The notes beneath the pieces were generated by a model that saw nothing but the letters and a program-made list of their open reading frames with translations, was not told where the DNA came from and ran no database searches. A program made the translations under genes and the position numbers. From contig JAIRXQ010000075.1 in NCBI GenBank assembly GCA_031268195.1, positions 1-63,769 of the forward strand: DNA of 63,769 nucleotides, read 5' to 3'. Shown piece after piece: positions 46,807 through 55,521 of this stretch. Source of the stretch: Azoarcus sp. GTDB lineage: Bacteria; Pseudomonadota; Gammaproteobacteria; Burkholderiales; Rhodocyclaceae. Every line of letters starts with the position of its first letter. Within the stretch, counting starts at the first letter, position 1.

Positions 46807-47014
46807 GATTTTCTCCTGCCGACGATGACGAACCGATTATGCCCGCGTGGCCGCGGGCCGGATCATGGACGGTGCTAGAATTCGCGCCTCGTTTTTCATC
46901 CAAAACCAACTCCGGTTGGAAACCGGGCACGGGAGGGGCATCACCCCTTCCGTGCCTGGTCGCCCGGTTACGGGCGTGGATTGAAACATTCGGACGTAAA
47001 AGGGTTTTTTTGCA
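46807..47014 (+). promoter_or_regulatory. ppk1-ppx divergent region with structured ppx leader
   Basis: A TAGAAT -10-like element (46876-46881) would start a ppx leader of about 125 nt. It then shows CCAAC (46906-46910)/GTTGG (46915-46919), mutually exclusive with CCGGTT (46912-46917)/AACCGG (46921-46926); a 13-bp stem (46926-46938 with 46944-46956, one G-U); and a 6-bp stem CGCCCG/CGGGCG (46961-46976). A T7 run (47005-47011) follows AAAAGGG just before the ATG. Looks like a regulatory RNA leader; family unknown. Confidence 0.65.
46959..46987 (+). repeat. Solitary type I-C-like CRISPR repeat in the ppx leader
   Basis: 29 nt beginning GTCGCCC and ending GGGCGTGGATTGAAAC, with a CGCCCG/CGGGCG stem and GTTA loop. 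Type I-C repeats are normally 32 nt with the same GTCGC start and GCGTGGATTGAAAC end. Only one copy was noticed; no spacers or cas genes here. It may be a relic, a co-opted processing site or chance. Confidence 0.6.
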
Positions 47015-48508
47015 ATGCATGATGTGATCGCTGCCATCGACCTCGGTTCCAATAGTTTTCGCCTTCAGGTCGGGCACATCGTCAATGACCAGATCTACGC
47101 TTTCGACGGTCTGAAAGAGTCGGTGCGGCTGGCGGCGGGACTGTCGGCGGATAAGTGGCTCGATGCCGACGCACAGGAACGGGGCCTCGCCGCGCTGCGC
47201 CAGTTTCACGAACGGCTGGCCGGTTTTGCGCCCGAGGCCGTGCGCGCGGTGGCCACCAACACCCTGCGCGTGGCCAAGAACGCGCCGAGCTTTCTGCTCA
47301 AGGGCGAGGAGGCGCTCGGCTTTCCCATCGAAGTGATCGCCGGGCGCGAGGAAGCGCGCCTCATCTACGTCGGCGTCGCCCACACATTGCCCGATCCGCA
47401 TCGCCAGCAATTGATCGTCGATATCGGCGGCGGCTCCACCGAATTCATCATCGGCAAGAGCTTCGAGCCGATTTTGCTCGATTCGCTCTACATGGGCTGT
47501 GTCGGCTACAGCCTGCGCTATTTCCCGGGCGGCAAGATCGACAAGCGCAGTTTCCACGAGGCGGAATTCGCCGCCCGCCACGAATTGCAGACCATCGTCC
47601 ACGATTACCGCGAAGCCGGCTGGGACGTGGCGGTCGGTTCCAGCGGCACCGCCAGGGCGCTGACCGAAATCCTCGAAGAAAGCGGCCTCGCGCAAGGCGG
47701 CATCACCCGCGAGGGCCTGGAAAAGCTGCGCACTGCCTTTTTGCGCGCGGGGCGCATCGACGCCATCGATCTTCCCGGTCTGCGCGATGACCGCCTGCCG
47801 GTCATCCTCGGCGGTCTGGCGATCATGTACGCGGTGTTTCAGGAATTCGGCCTGCGACGCATGGAATTCTCCGAAGGCGCGCTGCGCCTCGGCGTGCTCT
47901 ACGACCTGCTCGGACGCTATCACCACCTCGATCTGCGCGATGCCACCGCCGACGCTTTCATGGCGCGCTACTGCGTCAACGTTCGCCATGCCAATCAGGT
48001 GGCCGATACCGCCTGTGATCTGTTGGCGCAGATCGTTCCAGCGGCAGCGGAGGCGGAAAACCTCGACCGCCGCTTTCTGCGTTGGGCGGCGCTTTTGCAC
48101 GAAGTCGGCATCTCGGTCGCGCATGCGGGCTACCACCGGCACAGCGCCTACATCGTCGCCCACGCCGATATGCCCGGTTTTTCGCGCATGGATCAGGCAC
48201 GCCTGATGCGCATCGTCATCGCTCATCGCGGCAAGCTCGACCGCCTGGATGAAATCGACCCCCGCGGCGTCGACTGGCCGCTCATCGCCTGCTTGCGCCT
48301 CGCGGTGACGATCCATCGCGCCCGCGACACGCGCGGCGTACCGGAGATCACGCTCTCGCAAACCAGGCGCGGCTACCTCGTCGAAACCCCGCCCGGCTGG
48401 TTGCAAAAGCTGCCACTCACCGCCGCCGCCTTCGAGGAAGAACGCCAGCAATGGCATGCCGTCGGCCGCTTGCTGACCGTGCGGGCGCGAGCAGTACGGC
48501 CAACGTGA
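47015..48508 (+). CDS. ppx: Exopolyphosphatase (Ppx/GppA family)
   Basis: 497 residues. Removes terminal phosphates from polyphosphate (or pppGpp, for GppA-type). Actin-like ATPase fold: DLGSNSFRL near the start, VDIGGGSTEFI about 145, and a C-terminal HD-like domain (ALLHEVGISVAHAGYHRHSAY). Ppx rather than GppA is favoured by the ppk1 neighbour. ATG 47015 follows AAGGG. ppGpp-dependent inhibition of Ppx is known in E. coli, interesting with relA adjacent. Confidence 0.92.
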   Translation: MHDVIAAIDLGSNSFRLQVGHIVNDQIYAFDGLKESVRLAAGLSADKWLDADAQERGLAALRQFHERLAGFAPEAVRAVATNTLRVAKNAPSFLLKGEEALGFPIEVIAGREEARLIYVGVAHTLPDPHRQQLIVDIGGGSTEFIIGKSFEPILLDSLYMGCVGYSLRYFPGGKIDKRSFHEAEFAARHELQTIVHDYREAGWDVAVGSSGTARALTEILEESGLAQGGITREGLEKLRTAFLRAGRIDAIDLPGLRDDRLPVILGGLAIMYAVFQEFGLRRMEFSEGALRLGVLYDLLGRYHHLDLRDATADAFMARYCVNVRHANQVADTACDLLAQIVPAAAEAENLDRRFLRWAALLHEVGISVAHAGYHRHSAYIVAHADMPGFSRMDQARLMRIVIAHRGKLDRLDEIDPRGVDWPLIACLRLAVTIHRARDTRGVPEITLSQTRRGYLVETPPGWLQKLPLTAAAFEEERQQWHAVGRLLTVRARAVRPT

Positions 48509-48514
48509 AAAACG

Positions 48515-49291
48515 GTGCATCATGCAACCGTGCTGATCGACACCCACATCCACCTCGATGCCCCTGAATTCGATGCCGACCGCGCGGAGCTCATCACGCG
48601 AGCGCGCGCCGCGGGCGTCGGTGGCTTCGTCGTGCCCGCCGTCGATCGGGCGAGTTTTGCCAAGGTTCTGGCGCTGACGGCTTCGACGCCAGGCGTCTTT
48701 CCGGCGCTCGGCATTCATCCATTGCTCGTCGAGCAGGCGCGCGACGTCGATCTTGCGGTGCTCGACGAGCGCTTGGCGCAGGGCGGCTGCGTGGCGGTGG
48801 GAGAAATCGGGCTGGATTTCTATGAGGTGGGCGTCGACGCCGTGCGGCAACAGGCGTTTTTTGCGGCGCAACTCGATATCGCGCGGCGGCATGGGTTGCC
48901 GGTGATCCTGCATTCGCGCCGGGCGGTGGATGCGGTACTCGCGGCATTGCGGCGCGTGCAAGTGGCGGGCGGCATTGCGCATGCGTTCAACGGGAGTCTT
49001 CAACAGGCCGAGGCGTTCATTGCTTTGGGGTTCAAGCTCGGATTCGGTGGCGCGATGACCTTTCCGGGGTCGCGCCGCATCCGCAAACTCGCCGCCGAAT
49101 TGCCGTTGGGGGCCATCGTACTGGAAACCGATGCTCCGGACATTCCGCCCGTATGGGGGCGGGGCAGGCGAAACGAGCCGGCAAACCTCGCGCGTTACGC
49201 CGAAACACTCGGTGCGCTGCGTCGCATATCGGTTGCCGATGTCATCGCCGCGACCCGTCAAAATGCGTGTGCGGTCCTGAAATTGGCCTGA
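48515..49291 (+). CDS. TatD-family metal-dependent hydrolase (DNase)
   Basis: 258 residues. TIM-barrel metallohydrolase: DTHIHLD (His11, His13), GEIGLDFYE, PVILHSRRA, AHAFNGS and VLETDAPDIPP. Cytosolic 3'-5' exonuclease or tRNA-editing-type hydrolase by family. Starts 6 bp after ppx, probably cotranscribed. TatD paralogues are hard to tell apart, so no symbol is given. Confidence 0.93.
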   Translation: MHHATVLIDTHIHLDAPEFDADRAELITRARAAGVGGFVVPAVDRASFAKVLALTASTPGVFPALGIHPLLVEQARDVDLAVLDERLAQGGCVAVGEIGLDFYEVGVDAVRQQAFFAAQLDIARRHGLPVILHSRRAVDAVLAALRRVQVAGGIAHAFNGSLQQAEAFIALGFKLGFGGAMTFPGSRRIRKLAAELPLGAIVLETDAPDIPPVWGRGRRNEPANLARYAETLGALRRISVADVIAATRQNACAVLKLA

Positions 49292-49519
49292 AGCGGATCG
49301 CAGCGCAACGCGACGAAAATGTTCCGCGCGCGAATAAAAGTAATTTATAGATGACCAATGGCTGAAAATTCTATGGTTTTCCGCAGTGCAGCATGTAATG
49401 TTCCGCCCTCGGTGCCATAATTGTCGCTGCTTGGCGATCCCGACCCGGTGACAATCGCTGCGGCATGATAATTGATCACAACCCATCACAACCCCATACC
49501 ACATAAAAGGAGCACGGCT

Positions 49520-50269
49520 TTGAAAATCTTGGTTCCGGTCAAACGCGTGGTCGACCCCAACGTCAAGGTTCGCGTCAAGGCGGACGGTAGCGGCGTGGAT
49601 TTGACCAGCGTAAAAATGAGCATGAATCCGTTCGACGAAATCGCGGTGGAAGAAGCCGTCCGGTTAAAGGAAGCAGGCAAGGCGACCGAAATCGTCGTCG
49701 TCTCCGCAGGCATCGCTGCTGCGCAAGATGCCCTGCGCACGGCGCTGGCCATGGGCGCGGACCGCGCGATCCTGGTCGACACCGACGCGGAGGTGCAACC
49801 GCTGGCGGTCGCCAAGATTTTGAAGGCGCTCGTCGACAAAGAGCAGCCGAAGCTCGTCATCGCGGGCAAACAGGCGATCGATGACGATTCCAACCAGACC
49901 GGGCAAATGCTCGCCGCATTGCTTGGCTGGCCGCAGGCGACGTTCATCTCCAAGCTCGTTCCGGGTGCGGATGACATCACCATCACGCGTGAAATCGACG
50001 GCGGTCTTGAACAACTGGCGGTCAAGCTCCCGGCGGTGGTCACGGTCGACCTGCGCCTGAACGAGCCGCGCTACGCCACGCTGCCGAACATCATGAAGGC
50101 GAAGAAAAAGCCGCTGGAGACGGTGAAGCCCGCCGATCTCGGTGTGGATGTCACGCCACGGCTGACGATCCTCAAGGTCGCGGAGCCGCCCACGCGCAGC
50201 GCCGGCGTCATCGTCTCCGATGTCGCGCAACTGGTCGATAAACTCAAGAACGTAGCGAAGGTGATCTGA
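49520..50269 (+). CDS. etfB: Electron transfer flavoprotein beta subunit
   Basis: 249 residues from TTG 49520, preceded by AGGAG (49508-49512) and giving the conserved start [16 protein letters not shown] and exactly the usual length; a longer reading from ATG 49472 adds unconserved residues. Binds AMP ([18 protein letters not shown]) and with EtfA passes electrons from acyl-CoA dehydrogenases to the quinone pool. The 228-bp upstream gap carries AT-rich TGATAATTGATCA near 49465, a possible promoter. Confidence 0.96.
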   Translation: MKILVPVKRVVDPNVKVRVKADGSGVDLTSVKMSMNPFDEIAVEEAVRLKEAGKATEIVVVSAGIAAAQDALRTALAMGADRAILVDTDAEVQPLAVAKILKALVDKEQPKLVIAGKQAIDDDSNQTGQMLAALLGWPQATFISKLVPGADDITITREIDGGLEQLAVKLPAVVTVDLRLNEPRYATLPNIMKAKKKPLETVKPADLGVDVTPRLTILKVAEPPTRSAGVIVSDVAQLVDKLKNVAKVI

Positions 50270-50271
50270 AC

Positions 50272-51201
50272 ATGGCCATTCTCGTCATTGCCGAACACGA
50301 CAACGCCGCCCTGAAGGCTGCGACTCTCAACACCGTCACTGCCGCCGCTAAAATCGGGGGCGATGTGCATGTCCTCGTGGCCGGCGCCAACGTCGCCGCC
50401 GTCGGACAGGCTGCCGCCAAGGTGGCGGGCGTCGCCAAGGTGCTCGTTGCCGATGCGCCTCACTACGAGGCGCAAACGCCGGAAAATCTCGCCGCCCTCG
50501 TCCAGGGGCTGTCTTCCGGTTACAGCCATATCCTCGCCCCCGCCACCAGCGCCGGCAAGAACGTCGCGCCCCGCATTGCGGCGCTCGTCGATTCCGCGCA
50601 GGTGAGCGATGTCGTCGCGGTTCAGGCGCCCGATACCTTCGTGCGTCCGATCTACGCGGGCAACGCGCTCGCCACGGTCAAGAGCGCCGATCCGATCAAG
50701 GTGCTCACCGTCCGCACCACGGCGTTCGAGGCTGCGGGTGAAGGTGGCGCGGCCGGCGTCGACGCCGTGGCCGCTGGCCCTGATCTCGGTTTGACCAAGC
50801 TGGTCGGTCGCGAACTGGTCAAGAGCGCCCGTCCCGAGCTCGCGGCGGCGAAAATCGTTGTCTCCGGCGGTCGCGGCCTGGGCAGCGGCGACAACTACCG
50901 CAACGTGCTGGAACCGCTGGCCGACAAGCTGAGCGCCGCGCTGGGTGCGAGCCGCGCCGCGGTCGATGCGGGCTTCGTGCCGAACGATTATCAGGTCGGT
51001 CAGACCGGCAAGATCGTCGCGCCGCAGCTCTACATCGCCATCGGTATTTCCGGGCAAATTCAGCACTTGGCCGGCATGAAGGATTCCAAGGTGATCGTGG
51101 CGATCAACAAGGATTCCGAGGCGCCGATCTTCCAGGTGGCCGATTTCGGTCTGGTGGCGGATTTGTTTACCGCCGTGCCCGAACTGGCCGCCGCCCTCTG
51201 A
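50272..51201 (+). CDS. etfA: Electron transfer flavoprotein alpha subunit
   Basis: 309 residues, 2 bp after etfB. The FAD-binding C-terminal domain is clear: [33 protein letters not shown] and [16 protein letters not shown]. Forms the heterodimer with EtfB. The acyl-CoA dehydrogenase two genes on is the likely electron donor. Confidence 0.97.
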   Translation: MAILVIAEHDNAALKAATLNTVTAAAKIGGDVHVLVAGANVAAVGQAAAKVAGVAKVLVADAPHYEAQTPENLAALVQGLSSGYSHILAPATSAGKNVAPRIAALVDSAQVSDVVAVQAPDTFVRPIYAGNALATVKSADPIKVLTVRTTAFEAAGEGGAAGVDAVAAGPDLGLTKLVGRELVKSARPELAAAKIVVSGGRGLGSGDNYRNVLEPLADKLSAALGASRAAVDAGFVPNDYQVGQTGKIVAPQLYIAIGISGQIQHLAGMKDSKVIVAINKDSEAPIFQVADFGLVADLFTAVPELAAAL

Positions 51202-51246
51202 GTTTCGAGAGGGACGACGGAGACGATAAAAGGGTGAGGAGCGCCG

Positions 51247-51912
51247 ATGAACCTGCCTGCTTCGTTGTTTGGAACAGCGTGGCATTGGGTTTCATGGGCG
51301 CTCACCGCCCTTGTGCTGTATCAGGTTTGGCGGCGCGCGCCGTGGGCCCGGCTCAGGGAGGCGACGCAACTCAACTTGTTGCTGGGCATCGCCATGGCGC
51401 TCGCTTTGGCGTGGAGCATGAAGGCTGGCGTGAAGCCGGGTCTGAATCTCCACCTGCTTGGGGCGATGGCCGCCGTATTGTGTCTCGGCGCACGTCTGGC
51501 GCTGGTCGCACTGGCGCTGGCGCTCACCGGAATCGCGTTCAACGGTGGGATCGACTGGCAGGCGTGGCCGATCAACTACCTGTTGATGGCGGTCGTGCCG
51601 GTTGTTTTGGCGAACGCCATCCGAAAATGGGTGGAGCACCATTTGCCCGCGCATTTTTTTGTTTTCGTTTTTGTCGTTGGTTTTGCCGGTTCGGCCGTGG
51701 TCATCATGCTGCAAGGCGTGCTTGCGAGTGTGGCCCTGGCGTTTTCCGGCGCATATGAGGTTGGTTATCTGGCGAACGAATATCTGCCGTTCTTTCTGTT
51801 GCTCGGTTTCTCCGAGGCTTGGCTCAGTGGGGCGCTGATTACCTTGTTCGTGGTCTACCGGCCCGAATGGGTAGTGGCTTTCGATGACCGTCGCTATCTG
51901 TTGAACAAATAG
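51247..51912 (+). CDS. CbiM-like integral membrane protein (energy-coupling factor family)
   Basis: 221 residues with about six to seven hydrophobic segments. The N-half segment [19 protein letters not shown] and overall layout resemble the CbiM/NikM (PF01891) family, S-components of cobalt/nickel ECF transporters. No ATPase or T-component genes adjoin it, and classical N-terminal metal ligands (MHI) are absent, so metal transport is doubtful. Its place between etfA and an acyl-CoA dehydrogenase is odd. Confidence 0.65.
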   Translation: MNLPASLFGTAWHWVSWALTALVLYQVWRRAPWARLREATQLNLLLGIAMALALAWSMKAGVKPGLNLHLLGAMAAVLCLGARLALVALALALTGIAFNGGIDWQAWPINYLLMAVVPVVLANAIRKWVEHHLPAHFFVFVFVVGFAGSAVVIMLQGVLASVALAFSGAYEVGYLANEYLPFFLLLGFSEAWLSGALITLFVVYRPEWVVAFDDRRYLLNK

Positions 51913-51951
51913 GCATCGTACACACACACTTAACCTGGAGGGAGACTCTAA

Positions 51952-53775
51952 ATGAGTACATATGACGCACCATTGGCCGACATGAAGTTCGACATGAACG
52001 AACTGGCCGGCTTGAAAGAGATTCTTGCGCTGCCTGCTTTTGCCGAAATCGACGCCGACACCGTCGACGCGGTTCTGGAAGAGGCGTCCAAGTTCGCTAC
52101 TGAACAGATCGACCCCATCAATATCATCGGTGACCGCAAGAATTCGCCCAAATGGGACAACGGCGTAGTAACGGTCAGCCCGGAATATAAAAGCGTCTAC
52201 AACCAATTCCGTGACAATGGGTGGCATGCCATGCCGGGCGCGCCGGAATACGGCGGCCAGGGTTTGCCGAATCTGGTCAATTTCGCAGTCAATGAAATGT
52301 GGCGTTCGGCCAGCATCGCTTTCGCGCTGTGTCCGATGCTGACGATGGGCGCGGTACACGCCATCGAGCACCATGCTTCCGATGAGTTGAAGCGGAAGTA
52401 CCTGCCCAACATGGTGGCGGGCATCTGGAGCGGCACCATGAATCTGACCGAGCCGCAGGCCGGTTCCGATCTGACCGCCATCAAGACCAAGGCCAAACCC
52501 AATCCGAACGGCGACGGCACCTACCTCATCACTGGCACCAAAATCTTCATCACCTGGGGCGAACACGACATGGCGGAGAACATCATCCACCTCGTGCTCG
52601 CGCGGCTGCCCAATTCCGATCCGGGCCTGAAGGGGATCTCGCTCTTTCTCGTGCCGAAGTTCCTCGTCGGTGACGACGGTTCGCTCGGTGCGCGCAACGA
52701 TCTCATCTGCTCGGCCATCGAACACAAGCTCGGCATCAAGGGCAGCGCCACGGCGGTGATGTCCTACGGCGACCACGACGGAGCCATCGGCTGGCTGATC
52801 GGCAAGGAAGGCAACGGCGTCGCCTACATGTTCACCATGATGAACCACGCCCGTATCCACGTCGGCCTCGAAGGCATCTCCGTGGCCGAACGCGCCTACC
52901 AGCACTCGCTCGCCTATGCGCGCGAACGCATCCAGGGCGCGATCATCGGAGACGCGGCCAGCAAGACCACGCCGAAGCCCATCTTGTTCCATCCGGACGT
53001 TCGCCGCCTGCTGATGGAACAAAAGGCGCGTACCGAAGCGCTGCGCGCCGTCGGCTACTACGCGGCGGGCCAGATGGACATCGCCAACTTCTCGACCGAT
53101 CCCGCGGCCAAGAAGAAAGCGCAGGCCATCCTTGAATTGCTCACCCCGATCGTCAAGGGCTGGAGCACGGAAAGCTCGATCGAGCTCACCTCCGCTGGCG
53201 TGCAGGTACATGGCGGCACGGGCTTCATCGAGGAGACGGGCGCGGCGCAGTACTACCGCGATTGCCGCATCACCGCGATCTACGAAGGCACGACGGCCAT
53301 TCAGGCCAACGACTACGTGGGCCGCAAGACCGCGCGCGAAGTCAACAAGGAAACCGGCGACGTGGCGTTCACTGCGCGCGGCCTGTACAAGGAAATCCTT
53401 GCCTTCGCCAACGGGCTCGCCGCTGATGCCGAACTGGGCGACATCGGCAAGGTCCTGGCGGATGCGACGCAAGCCCTGATCGACGCGACCGAATGGGTGG
53501 TCGGCATCTACAACACCGACCCGGCCAACGCCCATGCGGGTTCCGTGCCGTATCTCAAGCTTGGCGGCATCGTGACCGGCGGCTGGCTGTTGGCGAAGTC
53601 CGCGAAGATCGCGCAAGCGAAGCTCGGCGCGGGTGAAACCGGCGGTTACTACAAGGGCAAGATCGCGACCGCCCGCTACTACGCCAAGCATGTGCTGGTG
53701 CAGGCGCAAGGCTTGAAGGCGACCATCACCGAGGGCGGCCCGGCGGTGTTCGGTCTGGACGAACCGTTGTTCTGA
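51952..53775 (+). CDS. Acyl-CoA dehydrogenase (large, DmdC/FadE-like)
   Basis: 607 residues, longer than the 380-residue classical type, with the C-terminal extension of the phenylacyl/DmdC-like group. FAD/substrate motifs MNLTEPQAGSDL and ITWGEHDMAENI; catalytic Glu445 in IYEGTTAIQANDYVGRK. Oxidises an acyl-CoA at alpha-beta and delivers electrons to EtfAB, encoded just upstream. Strong GGAGGG Shine-Dalgarno. Chain-length preference is not deducible. Closed by a strong terminator. Confidence 0.94.
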   Translation: MSTYDAPLADMKFDMNELAGLKEILALPAFAEIDADTVDAVLEEASKFATEQIDPINIIGDRKNSPKWDNGVVTVSPEYKSVYNQFRDNGWHAMPGAPEYGGQGLPNLVNFAVNEMWRSASIAFALCPMLTMGAVHAIEHHASDELKRKYLPNMVAGIWSGTMNLTEPQAGSDLTAIKTKAKPNPNGDGTYLITGTKIFITWGEHDMAENIIHLVLARLPNSDPGLKGISLFLVPKFLVGDDGSLGARNDLICSAIEHKLGIKGSATAVMSYGDHDGAIGWLIGKEGNGVAYMFTMMNHARIHVGLEGISVAERAYQHSLAYARERIQGAIIGDAASKTTPKPILFHPDVRRLLMEQKARTEALRAVGYYAAGQMDIANFSTDPAAKKKAQAILELLTPIVKGWSTESSIELTSAGVQVHGGTGFIEETGAAQYYRDCRITAIYEGTTAIQANDYVGRKTAREVNKETGDVAFTARGLYKEILAFANGLAADAELGDIGKVLADATQALIDATEWVVGIYNTDPANAHAGSVPYLKLGGIVTGGWLLAKSAKIAQAKLGAGETGGYYKGKIATARYYAKHVLVQAQGLKATITEGGPAVFGLDEPLF

Positions 53776-53779
53776 GGTA

Positions 53780-53811
53780 GGTTGCAACAAAAGCAGGCTG
53801 CAACAAAAACG
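53780..53811. repeat. 16-bp imperfect tandem duplication
   Basis: GGTTGCAACAAAAGCA (53780-53795) followed by GGCTGCAACAAAAACG (53796-53811), directly after the acyl-CoA dehydrogenase stop and running into the terminator stem. Confidence 0.75.
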
Positions 53812-53836
53812 GGTGGAGCAATCCACCCGTTTTTTA
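53806..53836. terminator. Bidirectional intrinsic terminator
   Basis: Perfect 12-bp stem, AAAACGGGTGGA (53806-53817) with TCCACCCGTTTT (53822-53833), GCAA loop, then more T. Ends the acyl-CoA dehydrogenase and, on the other strand, the PpiC gene. Confidence 0.92.
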
Positions 53837-53856
53837 TGTGTGCCGGAACTTGCCGC

Positions 53857-54765
53857 TTACTTCGTTTCGGGCTGACTCGCTTCGGACTGGTTTGCCCCGG
53901 ACTGGTTTGCCTCGGGCTGTTTTACCTCGGTTTCCTTTACGACGGCCGACTTTTCCAGTTGTTCAATGTATTCCTGCACTTTTTTCTGTTGCAGGCCCAT
54001 CTGCAATTGCGGTTTGACCTCGTCGAACGGCGGCGCTTGCTGGTCGCGCACGTCTTCGAGCAGGATGACGTGATAACCGTACTCGGTCTTGACCGGCGCG
54101 GTGGTGTATTTGCCTTTTTCGAGTTTGCTCATCGCGGCGGAGAAAGACGGCAAGAGCGAAGCGGGATTGGTCCAGCCCAGATCGCCGCCCTGATCCTTGG
54201 AGCCGGGGTCGCGCGACTTTTTCACCAGCGTGGCGAATTTCGTGCCTTTCTTCAGGCTGGCGATGATGTCATTGGCCTCTTGCTCGGTTCCCACCAGGAT
54301 GTGGCGGGCGTGATATTCCTTGTCGCCCAGACGTTCCTTGATCGTGTCGTAAGCCTTCTGCAATTCGTCGTCGGTCGGCGGGTTGTTTTTCATCCAGTCT
54401 TGCAGGTAATCCCCGATCAGCACGTTTTGCTGCGAGATTGCCTGCTTGGCCGCCGTTTCATCCTGCTTGTCGATGCCCGCTTTGAGGGCCGCCTGTTCCA
54501 GCACCGCGCGGCGGATGAGTTCCTTGCGGATGCTTTCCTGCAAATTCGGATCGTTCTGTTGCGCGCCTTGAGCGACCTGCGCGGCAACCATGACATCGAC
54601 ATAGTATTTCGGGATGGGCACGCCATTGACGGTAGCAATGGACTCTTTCATGGCCCCGGCCTTGGCCGCATTGCCGCTGCCAACCTGATCGCCCGCGCAG
54701 CCGGACAAGGCAAGGAGACCTGCGGCGACAAGGGCGACGGTCAGCCGATGAGCAGTGAATTTCAT
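53857..54765 (-). CDS. PpiC-type peptidyl-prolyl isomerase lipoprotein
   Basis: 302 residues from the ATG 54763-54765 with AAGGAAA upstream. Lipoprotein signal peptide with lipobox LALSGC (Cys about 23). SurA/PrsA-like: helical chaperone N-domain, then the parvulin domain (about 155-250; ARHILVGTEQEANDI, GGDLGWTNP, YGYHVILLED). Periplasmic chaperone/foldase for outer-membrane or exported proteins. The last 20 residues are a degenerate 5-residue repeat (EANQS/GANQS/EASQP) from 15-bp tandem repeats. Cotranscribed after yciB. Confidence 0.93.
   Translation of the reverse strand: MKFTAHRLTVALVAAGLLALSGCAGDQVGSGNAAKAGAMKESIATVNGVPIPKYYVDVMVAAQVAQGAQQNDPNLQESIRKELIRRAVLEQAALKAGIDKQDETAAKQAISQQNVLIGDYLQDWMKNNPPTDDELQKAYDTIKERLGDKEYHARHILVGTEQEANDIIASLKKGTKFATLVKKSRDPGSKDQGGDLGWTNPASLLPSFSAAMSKLEKGKYTTAPVKTEYGYHVILLEDVRDQQAPPFDEVKPQLQMGLQQKKVQEYIEQLEKSAVVKETEVKQPEANQSGANQSEASQPETK
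53870..53929. repeat. Four imperfect 15-bp tandem repeats in the PpiC gene end
   Basis: Units at 53870, 53885, 53900 and 53915; the two central ones (GACTGGTTTGCCYCG) differ at one base. They encode the Gln/Ser/Ala-rich 5-residue repeats at the C-terminus. Confidence 0.85.
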
Positions 54766-54814
54766 TGGATTTCCTTTGGAGAGTTGTGGCCGCAAGGCCG
54801 TTGAGGATGCGAAT

Positions 54815-55444
54815 TCAGGCGCCGGGTTCGTCGTCGATGATGTGTTTCGACAGATAAAACCCTTGGGCAACGGAAAAAACGAGGACCAGTGCCGTACAAC
54901 CGAACATTTTGAAATTCACCCACGCATCCTTCGAATAGTGAAAAGCCACGTACAGATTGAGCACGCCCAGCGCGATGAAAAACAATGCCCATGCCAGATT
55001 CACGCGTGACCATATTACATCGGGAAGACGTATCTGGCTCTCCAGCATGCGGCGCATGAGGTTGCGCCGAAAAAGCGCATTCGAGCCGAGCAGGACGCCG
55101 CCGATCAGCCAATAGAGCACCGTTGGCTTCCATTGGATGAACCGCTCGTTATGCAACACGATAGTGAGCCCGCCCAGCAGGGCGACGATGAGAAATGTCG
55201 CCCAGAGCATGCGATCAATCTTGTGCCGCTTGACCCAGGTGATGACGATCTGCAAGGCCGTGGCGAGGATCGTGACGAACGTGGCGATCATGATGGCCGC
55301 CAGTTCCGCATCGATGTCGCTGGTGTTCGTCCAGCCGCCCAGGTTATCGCGGACGAGGGCGAGCGAGCCATCGGGGAAAAAACGGGCCAGCCAGTACGCG
55401 GCAAAAAAGAAAATGACGGGGAGCAGGTCGAAAAGAAATTTCAT
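54815..55444 (-). CDS. yciB: Inner-membrane protein YciB (septation protein A)
   Basis: 209 residues, five to six membrane segments. MKFLFDLLPVIFFFAAYW, GGLTIVLHNERFIQWKPTVLYW and VNLAWALFFIALGVLNLYVAF are family hallmarks. It has an additional loop near residues 25-45 relative to the about 180-residue E. coli protein. Involved in cell-envelope/division integrity. No Shine-Dalgarno is visible; a TATAAT lies 8 bp upstream of the ATG. Confidence 0.94.
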   Translation of the reverse strand: MKFLFDLLPVIFFFAAYWLARFFPDGSLALVRDNLGGWTNTSDIDAELAAIMIATFVTILATALQIVITWVKRHKIDRMLWATFLIVALLGGLTIVLHNERFIQWKPTVLYWLIGGVLLGSNALFRRNLMRRMLESQIRLPDVIWSRVNLAWALFFIALGVLNLYVAFHYSKDAWVNFKMFGCTALVLVFSVAQGFYLSKHIIDDEPGA

Positions 55445-55452
55445 GGGCGGGC

Positions 55453-55458
55453 ATTATA
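55453..55458 (-). promoter_or_regulatory. TATAAT -10 just upstream of yciB
   Basis: ATTATA on the plus strand reads TATAAT toward yciB, ending 8 bp before its ATG. With no ribosome binding site between, a near-leaderless mRNA is plausible. No clear -35. Confidence 0.4.
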
Positions 55459-55521
55459 CGGTGCGCTCGACAAAGGGCCGCGAAAAAGATCCGGTACGGG
55501 CTTCCGGTAGAATGCAGGACG

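Noticed and set aside
46926-46976. Intrinsic terminator reading of the ppx leader stems
   Set aside because: No T-run follows either stem directly; the T7 run is 28 nt after the last stem and beside the Shine-Dalgarno.
46562-49504. 980-codon minus-strand ORF
   Set aside because: Antisense to ppx and the TatD gene, both well supported on the plus strand.
51292-53826. 844-codon minus-strand ORF
   Set aside because: Antisense to the CbiM-like and acyl-CoA dehydrogenase genes.
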